Assembly: GCA_031180725.1 (NCBI GenBank)
Contig: JAPSLO010000013.1
Span: 124,001 to 188,000, forward strand
Reading direction: 5' to 3'
DNA from: Roseomonas sp.
GTDB lineage: Bacteria > Pseudomonadota > Alphaproteobacteria > Acetobacterales > Acetobacteraceae
Length of the DNA: 64,000 nt
Shown: one piece after another, positions 17,953 through 26,969 of the stretch
Numbering within the stretch: position 1 is the stretch's first letter
Layout: each line of letters opens with the position of its first letter
Notes under the pieces: generated by a model
What the model saw: only the letters and a program-made list of their open reading frames with translations
Database searches by the model: none
What the model was told of the DNA's origin: nothing
Translations under genes and position numbers: made by a program

Positions 17953-18399
17953 ATGACCGGCATGATCGAACCCGAGCGGCGCGCAGGTGCCGGCGCCGCC
18001 TCTGCGGAGCGGCCGGGGCAGCGCGCCAATGCGGCCGACCGGCATGTGGGCGCGCGGATTCGCGAAAGGCGCGTGATGATGGGCCTGTCGCAGCAGCAGT
18101 TGGCGAAGATGATTGGCGTTACCTACCAGCAGGCGCACAAATACGAACGGGGGCTGAACCGGATTTCCGCTGGCCGCCTGTTCGAGATCGGTCAGGTGCT
18201 GGGGGTGCCCGTGTCCTGGTTCTTCGAGGGCCTGACCGCCGATACGGAAAGCCAGGAGGCCAGTCCTCGTCAGCGCATGTGCCTGGAGCTGGCCCGTAAT
18301 TTCGCGCTGATCGATAACGAGAAGCACCAGGAAGCGCTGAGCCAGATGGCCCGCGCCCTGGCTGCGCAGTCTCAGGCGGAGCGCGAAGGGCAGGTCTGA
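17953..18399 (+). CDS. XRE-family transcriptional regulator
   Basis: A 148-residue DNA-binding protein. The helix-turn-helix spans roughly residues 28-85: VGARIRERRVMMGLSQQQLAKMIGVTYQQAHKYERG, then ISAGRLFEIGQVLGVPVSWFFEGL. This version is widely conserved across Alphaproteobacteria. The C-terminal tail is helical and contains ARNFALIDNEKHQEAL. I chose the ATG at 17953; an ATG at 17962 is also possible, and the upstream open frame is not protein-like. It is followed in the same direction, 89 bases on, by a membrane protein gene. Its targets are unknown. Confidence 0.9.
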   Translation: MTGMIEPERRAGAGAASAERPGQRANAADRHVGARIRERRVMMGLSQQQLAKMIGVTYQQAHKYERGLNRISAGRLFEIGQVLGVPVSWFFEGLTADTESQEASPRQRMCLELARNFALIDNEKHQEALSQMARALAAQSQAEREGQV

Positions 18400-18488
18400 G
18401 CCTGATCGCGCGGGGGGAAACCCGGCCCGTCCCCGCGCGTTGCGCGCCGGCGGCCCTTGGCGGCCGTGTGGGATCGAGGCAGGGGAAC

Positions 18489-19247
18489 ATGCTGCGGGAA
18501 AGATCGGCCGCACGACGCGCGGCCCGGACCCGGCGCCGTGTGCTGTGGCTTGGCGCCGCGGCCACGCTGTTGGGCGGGTTCGTGGCCTGGGCGGCGCTGC
18601 TGGGGCCACCCGGGCCGCCCCCGGAGCGGCCGGCGGGCGCTGGCCTGGTACCATCCGAGATTCCGCGTGCTGAAATTCCGCGGGCGACCGCCTCGCTCGC
18701 GCCGCGTGCCAACCTGCCAGCCGAGCCGCCGGCGGATGTACGGCAGGCCGACATTCAGGCTGAGGAAGCTCGCCTGGCAGAGCTGCGTGCCGCCCGTGCC
18801 CGGCTGGAGGCGGAGCTGGCGGAGCTGCGCCGCCAGCAGGAAGCCGCAGCCCGCCGCCAGATTCCGATGAAGACGGATGTGGCGCCCGCCGCGAGCACCG
18901 CCGCGGCAGCGGTCGCCGCCCCCACGCCGCCGGCCGCGGCCCCGCCCGCCGAACAGGGGCGCGGGCCACGGGTGGTGGTGCACCACCGGGCCAATTCCGC
19001 CCCGGGTGCGGCCGCCGCCGAAGAGGTGGTGGAGACGCTGCGCGGGGCAGGCTTGGAGGTTGCGGCCGTGCGGCCGGCGCCCTTCGTGCCCTCTACGCCC
19101 GTGGTGCGGTATTTCCACGAGGAGGACCAGGCCGCGGCGGCCAGGCTTGCCAGCCGGCTGGGACGCGGCTGGGCGATTCAGGATTTCCGGGCCTACCAGC
19201 CCCAGCCCGCGCCGCAGACGCTGGAAGTGTGGCTGCCGGCCTATTGA
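18489..19247 (+). CDS. Single-pass membrane protein with coiled coil and LytR_C-like C-terminus
   Basis: A 252-residue protein with a basic N-terminus (about residues 1-17), one membrane helix (VLWLGAAATLLGGFVAWAALL), a Pro/Ala linker, a coiled coil around residues 90-125 (AEEARLAELRAARARLEAEL), and a periplasmic C-terminal domain. That domain, with VVVHHRANSAPGAAAAEEVVETLRGAG and VVRYFHEEDQAAAARL, resembles the LytR_C fold found after cell-wall ligases and in envelope proteins. No catalytic domain is present. I would call it an envelope protein of unknown role. Confidence 0.72.
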   Translation: MLRERSAARRAARTRRRVLWLGAAATLLGGFVAWAALLGPPGPPPERPAGAGLVPSEIPRAEIPRATASLAPRANLPAEPPADVRQADIQAEEARLAELRAARARLEAELAELRRQQEAAARRQIPMKTDVAPAASTAAAAVAAPTPPAAAPPAEQGRGPRVVVHHRANSAPGAAAAEEVVETLRGAGLEVAAVRPAPFVPSTPVVRYFHEEDQAAAARLASRLGRGWAIQDFRAYQPQPAPQTLEVWLPAY

Positions 19248-19259
19248 GATGAGCGGCTT

Positions 19260-19312
19260 CCCAGGGGCTTCGCCCCTGGGCGCCACCGGGGGGGCAACGC
19301 AGAAGGCGTTGC
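19260..19312. terminator. Tandem hairpins between the LytR_C-like gene and icd
   Basis: Two perfect hairpins lie between these convergent genes. The first is CCCAGGGGC-TTC-GCCCCTGGG (19260-19280, 9-bp stem). The second is GCAACGC-AGAAG-GCGTTGC (19294-19312, 7-bp stem). There is no U-tract. The pair looks like a bidirectional terminator or a repeat-derived mosaic element. Confidence 0.55.
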
Positions 19313-19364
19313 AGGGGGCCGCATGCCGTTCGGCGGCGAAAAGGGAAGGCCCCGGGGGCGGCCG

Positions 19365-20822
19365 CTACGCCTTGCTGTAGGCGTCCGCCCCGCCGAAGCG
19401 CTGCAGCTTCTCCACATGCATCCAGCGATGCCGGCTGCCGATTCGCGTCAGCAACTCCGTGATCTCCGCGGTCGCGTCATCCTGCCGCGGCGCCTGGAAC
19501 AGGAAGCGCGCACGGAGGTGGTCCACCAGGAAGGTGTTGCCGCCGAGCTCCGGCCAGACCTGCGCCCCGCGGGAGGAGATCATCTCCAGCGTGAAGGCCG
19601 TGCCGGCCACCATATCGGACAGCATCCGTCCCAGCGCGGCAGGTGATTCGCTGGATTCGAGGAAGACATCCACGCCCACCAGCTCCCGCGACGCAGGCTC
19701 GCGATGCCAGGTGGCGGCGGGCCATTGCTTCAGCTCTATGCGGCGGTATTCGCGCTGCGGCACCTTCGCGCTGTCCCGGCCCAGATTGGCGATCACGCGG
19801 GCCACGAAGGCGCCGGTCGGGACGCCGGTGCCCGGCGCGGCGATGTCGCCGGTCAGGTCCTTGCCTTCCTCAAGCGTCACATAGAGCGCGTTTTCCACCT
19901 TCGACGCTGTGGCGAAATCGCCGATGTGGCGCAGCAGCATCACGGCAGAGAGCAGCAGCGCGGTGGGATTCGCCAACCCCTTGCCGGCGATCTGCGGCGC
20001 GGAGCCGTGCACGGCTTCGAACATCGCCACGCGGTCGCCCACATTGGCAGAGGGCGCGACGCCAAGCCCCCCGACCAGGCCGGCGGCGAGGTCCGAGAGG
20101 ATGTCGCCGTTCATGTTCGTCATCACGGTGATATCGAACTGTTCCGGCCGGATCACCATCTGATGAGCGCAGTTGTCCACGATCATGTGCTCGTGCTGCA
20201 GGTCCGGGTACTCCTTCAGCACCTGCTCGCCCACGCGCTTCAGCATGCCCTCGCTGAGCTTCATGATATTGGCCTTGGTGGAAATCGTGACCTTCTTCCG
20301 GCCTTCCGCCCGAGCCAGCGCGGCTGCCAGGCGCACGATGCGTTCGCATCCGGGCTCCGTGATCAGCTTCAGTGACTGCGCGACGCCGGCGCTCTGCATG
20401 TATTCGACGCCGGCATAGAGGTCCTCGACATTCTCCCGCACCACGACGAAGTCGATGCCGCGGCCGGTGAAGGGCGTGCGGATGCCCGGCAGTTCGCGCA
20501 CCGGGCGGATATTGCCGTACATCTCGAAGATCTTGCGGAGCGTGACATTGGCGGATTTCTCGCCATGGCCGACCGGGGTCTCCAGCGGGCCCTTCAGCAC
20601 GACACCGTTGCGCGCAATGGAATCCAGCGTCTCTTGAGGAGCGCCGGAGGAAATACCCTTGCGGAAGGCCTCGGCGCCGGCGAGCGCATCTTCCCATTCC
20701 AGCCGGGCACCCGCGGCAGCGAGGATCTGCTGCGTGGCCTTCATCACCTCGGGCCCGATGCCGTCGCCGGCGATGGCGGTGACCTTGGTGCGCGTCCTGG
20801 TGGGGGAGATAGCGGCGTCCAT
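19365..20822 (-). CDS. icd: Isocitrate dehydrogenase, Thermus/Rickettsia-type
   Basis: A 485-residue TCA-cycle enzyme that oxidises isocitrate to 2-oxoglutarate, probably with NADP. The N-terminal beta-decarboxylating dehydrogenase domain has [38 protein letters not shown] and [11 protein letters not shown]. The substrate/metal region is [21 protein letters not shown], and [18 protein letters not shown] is the cofactor-side signature. The extra C-terminal region of about 150 residues is the hallmark of the Thermus/Rickettsia type. I chose the ATG at 20822. It is divergent from the OmpA gene across 144 bases, with a TATACG box near 20862. Confidence 0.94.
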   Translation of the reverse strand: MDAAISPTRTRTKVTAIAGDGIGPEVMKATQQILAAAGARLEWEDALAGAEAFRKGISSGAPQETLDSIARNGVVLKGPLETPVGHGEKSANVTLRKIFEMYGNIRPVRELPGIRTPFTGRGIDFVVVRENVEDLYAGVEYMQSAGVAQSLKLITEPGCERIVRLAAALARAEGRKKVTISTKANIMKLSEGMLKRVGEQVLKEYPDLQHEHMIVDNCAHQMVIRPEQFDITVMTNMNGDILSDLAAGLVGGLGVAPSANVGDRVAMFEAVHGSAPQIAGKGLANPTALLLSAVMLLRHIGDFATASKVENALYVTLEEGKDLTGDIAAPGTGVPTGAFVARVIANLGRDSAKVPQREYRRIELKQWPAATWHREPASRELVGVDVFLESSESPAALGRMLSDMVAGTAFTLEMISSRGAQVWPELGGNTFLVDHLRARFLFQAPRQDDATAEITELLTRIGSRHRWMHVEKLQRFGGADAYSKA

Positions 20823-20966
20823 GAAGACCTCGGATGGGGAGAGTTTCCGACTGCATCCCGTATAGGGTGCGGGCGGCCGGAAGGCGATGGCCGTGACCTT
20901 CACGCGACCGAGGCGACGCATGGTTAATGAATGCGTTGCTGTGGCATTCCAACCGGGAGCCATGCC

Positions 20967-21728
20967 ATGCGACGCATCCTTCCCCTGCTCGCAATCTGTC
21001 TGGCAGCGCCGGCGGGCGCGCAGACGCTCGGGCCCCTGATCGTGGAAGGGAACGCGCTGTCGCGCAGCGTGGACTGCACGGGGCGCGACGTGGTGGTGCG
21101 CGGGGAGCGCAACCGCCTGTCCTTCACCGGGGGCTGCCGCAGCCTCGAGGTGCAAGGCAATACCAGCGAAATTCGCGCCGAGATGGCGCCCGCTTCCCGC
21201 ATCACCCTGCGCGGCGAGACGCTGGATCTGCGCTGGTCCCAGGCCGGCGATGGACCGCCGCCGCGGATCATGAGCGAGGGCCGGCAGATCCGCGTGGAGC
21301 AGGTGGCCGCTGCGGCGCCGGCGGCGCGCCCAGGCGCCGTGACGCGGCGTGAGACGGCGCGCGGGGTGGCGCTGAACCTGTCAGGCGACGTGCTGTTCCC
21401 CTTCGGCTCTGACCGGCTGCGGCCGGAAGCGGCGGCGGGGCTGCAGGAGGTGGCCGACCTGATCCGCGATCTGCGGCCCCGCAGCATCTTGATCATCGGC
21501 CATACGGATGCGGTGGGCGATGACGCTGCGAATCGCGAACTGTCGCTGCGGCGCGCGCGCGCGGTGCAGCGCTGGCTGGAGGAGCGGGCCGGCGGCGCCA
21601 TGCCGGCCGTGGTGGTGGAAGGCCGCGGCGAGGCCGAGCCCATCGCGCCCAACGCCACGCCCGAAGGACGGGACAATCCCGAGGGCCGAGCGCTGAACCG
21701 CCGCGTGGAATTCGTGCTGGAGCGGTGA
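20967..21728 (+). CDS. OmpA-family peptidoglycan-associated protein with DUF3060-like domain
   Basis: A 253-residue exported protein. A Sec signal (MRRILPLLAICLAAPAGAQ) is followed by a DUF3060-like beta repeat region (LIVEGNALSRSVDC, VVVRGERNRLSFTGGC, LEVQGNTSEI) and a C-terminal OmpA domain. The OmpA domain has LFPFGSDRLRPEA, IIGHTDAVGDDAANRELSLRRA and ALNRRVEF, containing the Asp and Arg that bind diaminopimelate in peptidoglycan. The protein probably bridges the outer envelope to the cell wall. The ATG at 20967 follows GGGAG. A 7-bp GC hairpin lies after its stop. Confidence 0.88.
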   Translation: MRRILPLLAICLAAPAGAQTLGPLIVEGNALSRSVDCTGRDVVVRGERNRLSFTGGCRSLEVQGNTSEIRAEMAPASRITLRGETLDLRWSQAGDGPPPRIMSEGRQIRVEQVAAAAPAARPGAVTRRETARGVALNLSGDVLFPFGSDRLRPEAAAGLQEVADLIRDLRPRSILIIGHTDAVGDDAANRELSLRRARAVQRWLEERAGGAMPAVVVEGRGEAEPIAPNATPEGRDNPEGRALNRRVEFVLER

Positions 21729-21750
21729 GGGCGGGCCATTGCCCTCCGGC

Positions 21751-21777
21751 GCCGGGCGCCGCTTTCGGCCGCCCGGC
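21751..21777. terminator. Hairpin between ompA-like gene and phnE
   Basis: An 8-bp stem GCCGGGCG / CGCCCGGC (21751-21758 with 21770-21777) and 11-base loop lies between convergent genes. No U-tract is present. Confidence 0.4.
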
Positions 21778-21782
21778 TCGCC

Positions 21783-22646
21783 TCAGATACCGACGGCGCC
21801 TTCGCGGCTGCCGATCAGCTTCGCGCGGATGCGGCTGGAAAGCTGGTCGATCAGCGCGACGGTGATGACCATCAGGATGATGATGAAGGCGACTTCGTCC
21901 CAGTAGCGCACCTTGATGCGCTCGGCGATCTGCAGGCCGATGCCGCCCGCGCCCACCACGCCCAGCACGGCGGCGGAGCGCGTGTTGCTTTCGAAGAAAT
22001 ACAGCGCCTGCGCCACCATCACGGGCAGCACCTGCGGCAGCAGGCCGAAGCGGGTGCGCAGCACCGCATTGCCGCCCACCGCCTCGATCGCCTCGGCCTG
22101 ACGCTTCTCGGCATTCTCGATCGCCTCGGCATAGAGCTTGGCCAGCACTGCGATATCGGCGGTGGCAATGGCCATCACGCCGGCCAGCGGGCCGAGCCCG
22201 ACGGCGCGCACATAGGCCAGCGCCCAGATGAGCTGGTCCACGCCGCGGAAGCCATCGAAGATGCGGCGGAGGGAGAAATGCGCCAGCGTGTTGGTCACCA
22301 CGTTCCTGGCGCCCAGGAGGCCCAGCGGCACGGCGATCAGGGCAGAGATGAAGGTGCCCAGGAAGGCCATGGCGATGCTCTCCGCCAGGCCCTTCAGGAT
22401 GTCCATCCACAGCTCGCCCGGCGAGGGCGGGATCATCAGCACGACAATGGTGGAAAGGCCCGACAGCCCGTTCCACAGCCGCTGCGGCGTGATCTGGAAC
22501 CAGTAGAACAGGAAGCCGATCCAGGCGATCGCCGCGGCGATCAGCACCAGGCGCAGCGCGCGGACCGGGGCGGAGGGGCCAAAGGCCGCCGGCATGCGCT
22601 GGCGCAGCGCGGCGATCTGCTCCGGCGTCGGGCGGGCGAGGGCCAT
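21783..22646 (-). CDS. phnE: Phosphonate-type ABC transporter permease (second PhnE)
   Basis: A 287-residue inner-membrane permease with about six helices and the binding-protein-dependent transport signature (EAIEAVGGNAVLRTRFGLLPQVLPV) that contacts the ATPase. PhnE features include ESNTRSAAVLGVVGAGGIGLQI near the C-terminus. It pairs with the other PhnE just upstream, four bases away, to form a heterodimeric channel. It is the last gene of a four-gene operon phnC-phnD-phnE-phnE. There are no C-P lyase genes nearby, so the substrate may be phosphonate, phosphate ester or phosphite. Confidence 0.93.
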   Translation of the reverse strand: MALARPTPEQIAALRQRMPAAFGPSAPVRALRLVLIAAAIAWIGFLFYWFQITPQRLWNGLSGLSTIVVLMIPPSPGELWMDILKGLAESIAMAFLGTFISALIAVPLGLLGARNVVTNTLAHFSLRRIFDGFRGVDQLIWALAYVRAVGLGPLAGVMAIATADIAVLAKLYAEAIENAEKRQAEAIEAVGGNAVLRTRFGLLPQVLPVMVAQALYFFESNTRSAAVLGVVGAGGIGLQIAERIKVRYWDEVAFIIILMVITVALIDQLSSRIRAKLIGSREGAVGI

Positions 22647-22650
22647 GCGA

Positions 22651-23553
22651 TCAGGCCCTTTGCGCGCCGGCCACCAGGCCGTGCCGCAGGCGTTCGGAGA
22701 CCAGGTCGATCAGCGCGACGCTGAGGATGATGAGCACCACGATCGCGCTGATCTCCTCATAGTAATTAAAGGCGATCACGTGATACAGCTCCTCGCCGAT
22801 GCCGCCGGCGCCGACGAAGCCGATCACGCTGGCGCCGCGCACATTGATCTCGAAGCGCAGCAGCGCGTAGCTCAGCAGGTTCGGCGCGATCTGCGGCAGC
22901 ACGCCGAAGCGCACGCGGTGGAACCAGTTGCCCCCCGCCGCCCGCACGGCTTCGCCCGGGGCGCTGTCGGCATTCTCCACCACCTCCGCGAAGAGCTTGC
23001 CCAGTGCGCCCGCTGTGTGCAGGCCGATGGCCAGGATGCCGGCCAGGGCGCCGATACCGAAGGCCCAGACGAAGATCAGCGCGAAGACGATCTCCGGCAC
23101 GGTGCGGCAGAATTCCAGCAGCCGGCGTGCCAGGTGATAGGTCCAGCGGTTCGGGGCCAGGTTGCGCGCGGCGGGGAAGCACAGCGCGAAGCCCACCAGC
23201 CCACCGCCGAGAGTGCCGAGCAGCGCCATCTGGCTGGTTTCGAAAATGAGCCACAGCCACTTGTCGGCGCGGTAGAACCAGGAGGCGAGGCTGCCTTCCG
23301 TCTCCCAGTCCGCGAACAGCGTCGCCCAATGCAGGGTGGGCAGGGTGCGCCCGAAATATTCGCCGATGCGCGGCAGGCCGGCGAGGATCGCCTGTAGCGA
23401 GGCGTCGCTGACCAGCGCGGCCAGGTAGAGGCAGACCAGCAGCACCGCGCCCCAAAGCAGCGTCGCCTTCCTGCGGGCACGGTTGGCAGCCTGGTAGGCG
23501 GCCTCACCACGGATGACCGCGTCGACCGCGGTCAGGGGAGAGGCCGCCACCAT
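22651..23553 (-). CDS. phnE: Phosphonate-type ABC transporter permease (first PhnE)
   Basis: A 300-residue permease homologous to the downstream gene. It has an N-terminal cytoplasmic stretch, about six membrane helices, the EAA-type loop (GEAVRAAGGNWFHRVRFGVLPQIAPN) and FEINVRGASVIGFVGAGGIGEEL, the PhnE signature. It lies seven bases after phnD and four before the second permease, so the cluster is translated as one operon. With PhnC as ATPase and PhnD as binding protein it would form a complete importer. Confidence 0.93.
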   Translation of the reverse strand: MVAASPLTAVDAVIRGEAAYQAANRARRKATLLWGAVLLVCLYLAALVSDASLQAILAGLPRIGEYFGRTLPTLHWATLFADWETEGSLASWFYRADKWLWLIFETSQMALLGTLGGGLVGFALCFPAARNLAPNRWTYHLARRLLEFCRTVPEIVFALIFVWAFGIGALAGILAIGLHTAGALGKLFAEVVENADSAPGEAVRAAGGNWFHRVRFGVLPQIAPNLLSYALLRFEINVRGASVIGFVGAGGIGEELYHVIAFNYYEEISAIVVLIILSVALIDLVSERLRHGLVAGAQRA

Positions 23554-23560
23554 CGGATGA

Positions 23561-24523
23561 TCAGGCCCGGCGGCGCCGCTCGGCCGCTTCCTCGCGGCGA
23601 AGCTGCACGATCGGCTCGAACATCTCGTGGGTCACGGGCGCGTAGCCCTGGCCGCCGCCGCGCTCGACCTGCGCATAGACCTGCGGATGGGCCGCAGCCA
23701 GCGCCAGGTGGAACTGGGTGAAGTCGCGCTTGAACTCGGCCGGCAGATCGGCGCGCACGGTCATCGGGCCGTTCAGGATCGGGCGCGACTTCCAGACAAT
23801 GCGCAGGTCGCGCATGTTCAGCATGCCCTTCTCCACCATCGCGCGCAGATTGCCGCGCGTGAAGCCCTCACGCTCCTCACCCTGGCCGGAGGCCCAGGTC
23901 ACGGCCGCATCGTACTGACGCTGCAGCACCGCGACAACCGCCTGCTCATGGCCGCCGCCGAAGCCGGTGCGGGAGAAATACTGGCCGCTTTCAGTGCCGA
24001 TGCCGGCCGCGCGCAGCTCGCTGCGCGGGACCAGGTAGCCGGAGGTGCTGTTCGGGTCTGCCCAGGCGAGGCTCTTGCCGCGAAGATCCTCCAGGCTCGT
24101 GATGCCGCTGTCGGCGCGGACCACCATGACCGAGATGTAGGAGATGCCGCCATCGCTCTCCCGCGCCACGAACAGCGGCTCCACGCCGCCATTGGTGTCG
24201 AGCCAGGCGCCGGCATAGCCGGACGCACCCATGCTCGCGGCCTCGATCTGCTTCGCGCTGAAGGCCTGCATCACGCCGGCATAGTCGGCGGCCGGGAAGA
24301 GGCGGACGGGCACCTGGAAGGTCTGCTCGATCAGTGCGCGATAGGCCTCGTAGCGGCCCAGGCGGTCCGCCTCGTTCTCACCCCCCAGCAGGCCCAGGCG
24401 GATCTGCGACACCTGCGCGGCCCAGGCGCGGCGGCCCGGTGCGGGCATCTGCGGCGCGGGCTGCGCCGCCGCGGCGAAGGGCGCCAGCGCGGCGCCGGCA
24501 ACCAGGGTGCGACGGGTGAGCAT
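23561..24523 (-). CDS. phnD: Phosphonate-type ABC transporter substrate-binding protein
   Basis: A 320-residue periplasmic binding protein. The N-terminus MLTRRTLVAGAALAPFAAAAQ is an export signal with a twin-arginine-like start. The mature part has the PhnD pattern: RLGLLGGENEADRLGRYE, VRLFPAADYAGVMQAF, GASGYAGAWL, SLEDLRGKSLAWADPNSTSGYLVP, and FSRTGFGGGHEQAVVAV. The DPNSTSGY block is typical of proteins that bind an oxyanion head group. It is downstream of phnC, separated by a small hairpin. Confidence 0.92.
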   Translation of the reverse strand: MLTRRTLVAGAALAPFAAAAQPAPQMPAPGRRAWAAQVSQIRLGLLGGENEADRLGRYEAYRALIEQTFQVPVRLFPAADYAGVMQAFSAKQIEAASMGASGYAGAWLDTNGGVEPLFVARESDGGISYISVMVVRADSGITSLEDLRGKSLAWADPNSTSGYLVPRSELRAAGIGTESGQYFSRTGFGGGHEQAVVAVLQRQYDAAVTWASGQGEEREGFTRGNLRAMVEKGMLNMRDLRIVWKSRPILNGPMTVRADLPAEFKRDFTQFHLALAAAHPQVYAQVERGGGQGYAPVTHEMFEPIVQLRREEAAERRRRA

Positions 24524-24549
24524 GGGGATCTCCTCGGGCTCTCGGGTAG

Positions 24550-24565
24550 TGAGGCAGCCGCCTCA
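24550..24565 (-). terminator. Small hairpin between phnC and phnD
   Basis: A 6-bp stem TGAGGC-AGCC-GCCTCA overlaps the phnC stop codon. It may act as a processing or attenuation site within the operon; it is too short to be a certain terminator. Confidence 0.3.
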
Positions 24566-25387
24566 GGCGAGGGCCAGGCCTGCCTTTGCTGGTCGCGGAT
24601 GGGCCCGTGCGGCCTCCTCCGCCTGTTCCTCGAACTCGTCCTCGGACACGCCGTAGATCTCGCGCACGCGCCCGCTGGTGAGCTCGGCGGGCGGGCCGTC
24701 GAACATCACGCGGCCGGCCTGCATCGCGACGATGCGGTCGCAGTAGTGCCGGGCGGTGTCCAGGTGGTGCAGGTTGGTCAGCACGGTCAGCCCGTCCTGC
24801 CGGTTCACCTGGCGCAGCGCGTCCATCACGACCTTCGCGTTGCGCGGATCGAGTGAGGCGATCGGCTCATCGGCCAGGATCACCTTTGGCTGCTGCAGCA
24901 GGGCACGGCAGATCGCCACGCGCTGCTGCTGACCGCCGGAAAGCGTGTCGGCGCGCTGGAGGGCGGTGGCGACCAGATCGAAGCGGTCCAGCGCCTGGAT
25001 CGCCATCGCCCGCTCCTCGGCGGTGAACATCTTGAACAGGGCACTCATCGTGCCGAGAAAGCCGGGGCGATGATTCAGCCGGCCGATCAGCACATTGGTC
25101 AGCACGTCCAGCCGCTGCACCAGGTTGAACTGCTGGAAGATCATGGCGCACTCGGTGCGCCAGCGGCGGAGCGCCGCGCCCTTCAGCGCCGTCACGTCGC
25201 GCCCGCCGTACAGAACGCGGCCTTCGGAAGGTTCCGTCAGGCGGTTGATCATCCGCAGCAGCGTGGATTTGCCGGCGCCGGAGCGACCGATGATCCCCAC
25301 CATCTGGCCGTCGGGGATGGCGAGATGGACATTGTCCACCGCCGTCACAGCCCCGAACCGCCGTGTCAGGCCCTGTAGCTCCAGCAT
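24563..25387 (-). CDS. phnC: Phosphonate-type ABC transporter ATP-binding protein
   Basis: A 274-residue ABC ATPase. Walker A is [11 protein letters not shown], the Q-loop region is [12 protein letters not shown], the signature motif is LSGGQQQR, Walker B is [12 protein letters not shown], and the switch histidine is in [10 protein letters not shown]. The insert [19 protein letters not shown] is typical of PhnC. I chose the ATG at 25387; the upstream open frame belongs to the intergenic region and the divergent NIPSNAP gene. It is the first gene of the phnCDEE operon. Confidence 0.95.
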   Translation of the reverse strand: MLELQGLTRRFGAVTAVDNVHLAIPDGQMVGIIGRSGAGKSTLLRMINRLTEPSEGRVLYGGRDVTALKGAALRRWRTECAMIFQQFNLVQRLDVLTNVLIGRLNHRPGFLGTMSALFKMFTAEERAMAIQALDRFDLVATALQRADTLSGGQQQRVAICRALLQQPKVILADEPIASLDPRNAKVVMDALRQVNRQDGLTVLTNLHHLDTARHYCDRIVAMQAGRVMFDGPPAELTSGRVREIYGVSEDEFEEQAEEAARAHPRPAKAGLALA

Positions 25388-25448
25388 CCCTGCGTCCTTC
25401 TCGGTGCGCGCCTCTACAGGCGCCGGATGACATCCGGATGATGGCTGT

Positions 25449-25477
25449 GTGACGTCACGGGGACGCTTGTTCAAGCG
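25449..25477. promoter_or_regulatory. Two palindromes in the phnC/NIPSNAP divergent region
   Basis: GTGACGTCAC (25449-25458) and CGCTTG-TT-CAAGCG (25464-25477) lie side by side between the two divergent start codons. Their symmetry suggests operator sites. I do not recognise a PhoB box here, and no regulator gene is adjacent. Confidence 0.35.
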
Positions 25478-25549
25478 AGAAGGCCCCCGGCTTTCCCGGC
25501 CGCCATCCAACTGCAATGCTGGTCGCGCCAATGGGAAGGGAGACGCCCG

Positions 25550-25888
25550 ATGATCGTGGACCTGCGCATTTACACGACGCTGCCCAACCGCCTGCCCGAA
25601 TTTGTCGCCCTCTATGAGGAGAAGGCCTGGCCCCTGCAGTTGAAGTATCTGGAGAATTGCCTGGGCTGGTACACCACGGTGGAAGGCGCGCTGAACACAG
25701 TGGTGCATCTGTGGGGCTATACGGATCAGGGCGAGCGGGAACGCCGGCGCGCCGCCATGGCCGCCGATCCCGGCTGGGGTGCCTATCTGGCCGAGGCCGC
25801 GCAGCGCGGTCTGTTGATCAAGATGGAGAACCGGATCGTCCGCCCCACAGGCTTCTTCCAGGCATTTCGGGCCGCACAGAAGGCGTGA
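25550..25888 (+). CDS. NIPSNAP family protein
   Basis: A 112-residue single NIPSNAP domain, a ferredoxin-like dimeric alpha/beta-barrel fold. The pattern is clear: [46 protein letters not shown] and the C-terminal KMENRIVRP. Bacterial members are often near transport or catabolic genes, but the activity is unknown. The ATG at 25550 follows GGGAGACGCCCG. The TGA overlaps the GTG start of the endonuclease V gene by four bases. Confidence 0.88.
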   Translation: MIVDLRIYTTLPNRLPEFVALYEEKAWPLQLKYLENCLGWYTTVEGALNTVVHLWGYTDQGERERRRAAMAADPGWGAYLAEAAQRGLLIKMENRIVRPTGFFQAFRAAQKA

Positions 25889-26577
25889 GCCCGCTGCTGC
25901 CGGCCTTCCCGGTCACCGCGGCGGAGGCACGGCGCGCCATCCCGGACCTGGCTGCGCGCGTCGAAACCGTGGACCGGCTGGGCGAGGTACGGCTGCTGGC
26001 CGGCGCCGATGCCTCCGCCACGCGCTTCGATCCGGAGCGCACGGTGCATGCGGCGGTGGTGACGCTGGGCTGGCCGGGGCTGGAAAAGCGCGACGAGGCC
26101 GGTGCGGTGCGCCGCGGCGGCCTGCCCTATATCCCCGGCCTGCTCGGCTTCCGGGAAGTGCCTGCCCTGACGGAGGCCTGGGCGGCGCTGCCCCGGAAAC
26201 CCGACCTGGTGATGATGGACGGGCATGGCGTGGCGCATCCGCAGGGTTTCGGCGTCGCCTGCCTGCTGGGGCTGGTGCTGGATGTGCCGACCATCGGGGT
26301 GGCGAAGTCCATCCTGGTGGGCGAACCCGCCGGGCCGCTACCCGACGAAGCCGGGGCGCGGGTGCCGCTGGTCTGGCGCGGCCGGCAGATCGGCATGGCG
26401 CTGCGCACGCGGCGGGGCGCCAATCCGCTCTATATCTCGCCCGGCCACCGGATCAGTCCGGAGACGGCGCTGGCCTGGGTGGAACGCTGTCTGCGCGGAC
26501 GGCGCCTGCCGGTGCCGACGCTCGCCGCGCATGAAGCCGCGGCCGCGCTGCGCCGGCGGGAACTGGCCGGGCGGTAG
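25885..26577 (+). CDS. nfi: Endonuclease V (deoxyinosine 3'-endonuclease)
   Basis: A 230-residue DNA repair nuclease that nicks near deoxyinosine from adenine deamination. The catalytic acidic residues appear to be Asp42 in GADASATRF, Glu91 in [11 protein letters not shown] and Asp112 in [10 protein letters not shown]. The downstream [14 protein letters not shown] and [13 protein letters not shown] match the family. The GTG at 25885 overlaps the NIPSNAP stop, suggesting translational coupling. The length is usual for bacterial EndoV. Confidence 0.93.
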   Translation: MSPLLPAFPVTAAEARRAIPDLAARVETVDRLGEVRLLAGADASATRFDPERTVHAAVVTLGWPGLEKRDEAGAVRRGGLPYIPGLLGFREVPALTEAWAALPRKPDLVMMDGHGVAHPQGFGVACLLGLVLDVPTIGVAKSILVGEPAGPLPDEAGARVPLVWRGRQIGMALRTRRGANPLYISPGHRISPETALAWVERCLRGRRLPVPTLAAHEAAAALRRRELAGR

Positions 26578-26609
26578 CCTAGGCGGCCGGGCTGCGCTAA
26601 CCGCGTGCC

Positions 26610-26969
26610 ATGGCTCGGATCTGGATGTTCCTCGGCGCGCTGTTCGGTCTCGTCTCCGTGGCGATGGCGGCTTATGCGGCGCATGGGCTGGCGCCGGAGA
26701 ATGCGGCGCTGGCAACCACCGGCGCCTCTCTGGGCGCCTGGCACGCGCTGGCGCTGATCGGCGCGGGGCTGTTGGCGGAGCGGCGGCGGGGCGCGGCGGT
26801 GCATATCGCGGCAGGCTGCTTTGCACTGGGAGCGCTGATGTTCTGCGGCGGCGTCTTCCTGCGTGCGCTGACGGATCATTCACTGGGCCTCATCACGCCG
26901 CTGGGCGGTACGGCCTTGCTGATCGGCTGGGGCGTGCTGGCCGCCGCGGCCTTCAGCCCCGCGCGATGA
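26610..26969 (+). CDS. DUF423 family membrane protein
   Basis: A 119-residue protein with four hydrophobic helices and the DUF423 (YgdD-like) pattern: an N-terminal MFLGALFGLVSVAMAAYAAHGL, then WHALALIGAGLL, GALMFCGGVFLRALT and ITPLGGTALLIGWGVL. The function is unknown. Its TGA overlaps the ATG of the RlmM-like methyltransferase. Homologues of this small protein are frequently next to rRNA methyltransferase genes in Proteobacteria. Confidence 0.9.
   Translation: MARIWMFLGALFGLVSVAMAAYAAHGLAPENAALATTGASLGAWHALALIGAGLLAERRRGAAVHIAAGCFALGALMFCGGVFLRALTDHSLGLITPLGGTALLIGWGVLAAAAFSPAR

Noticed and set aside
25410-25440. Pho box upstream of phnC
   Set aside because: A TGTCAT half-site exists but the second half is not 11 bases away and does not match.
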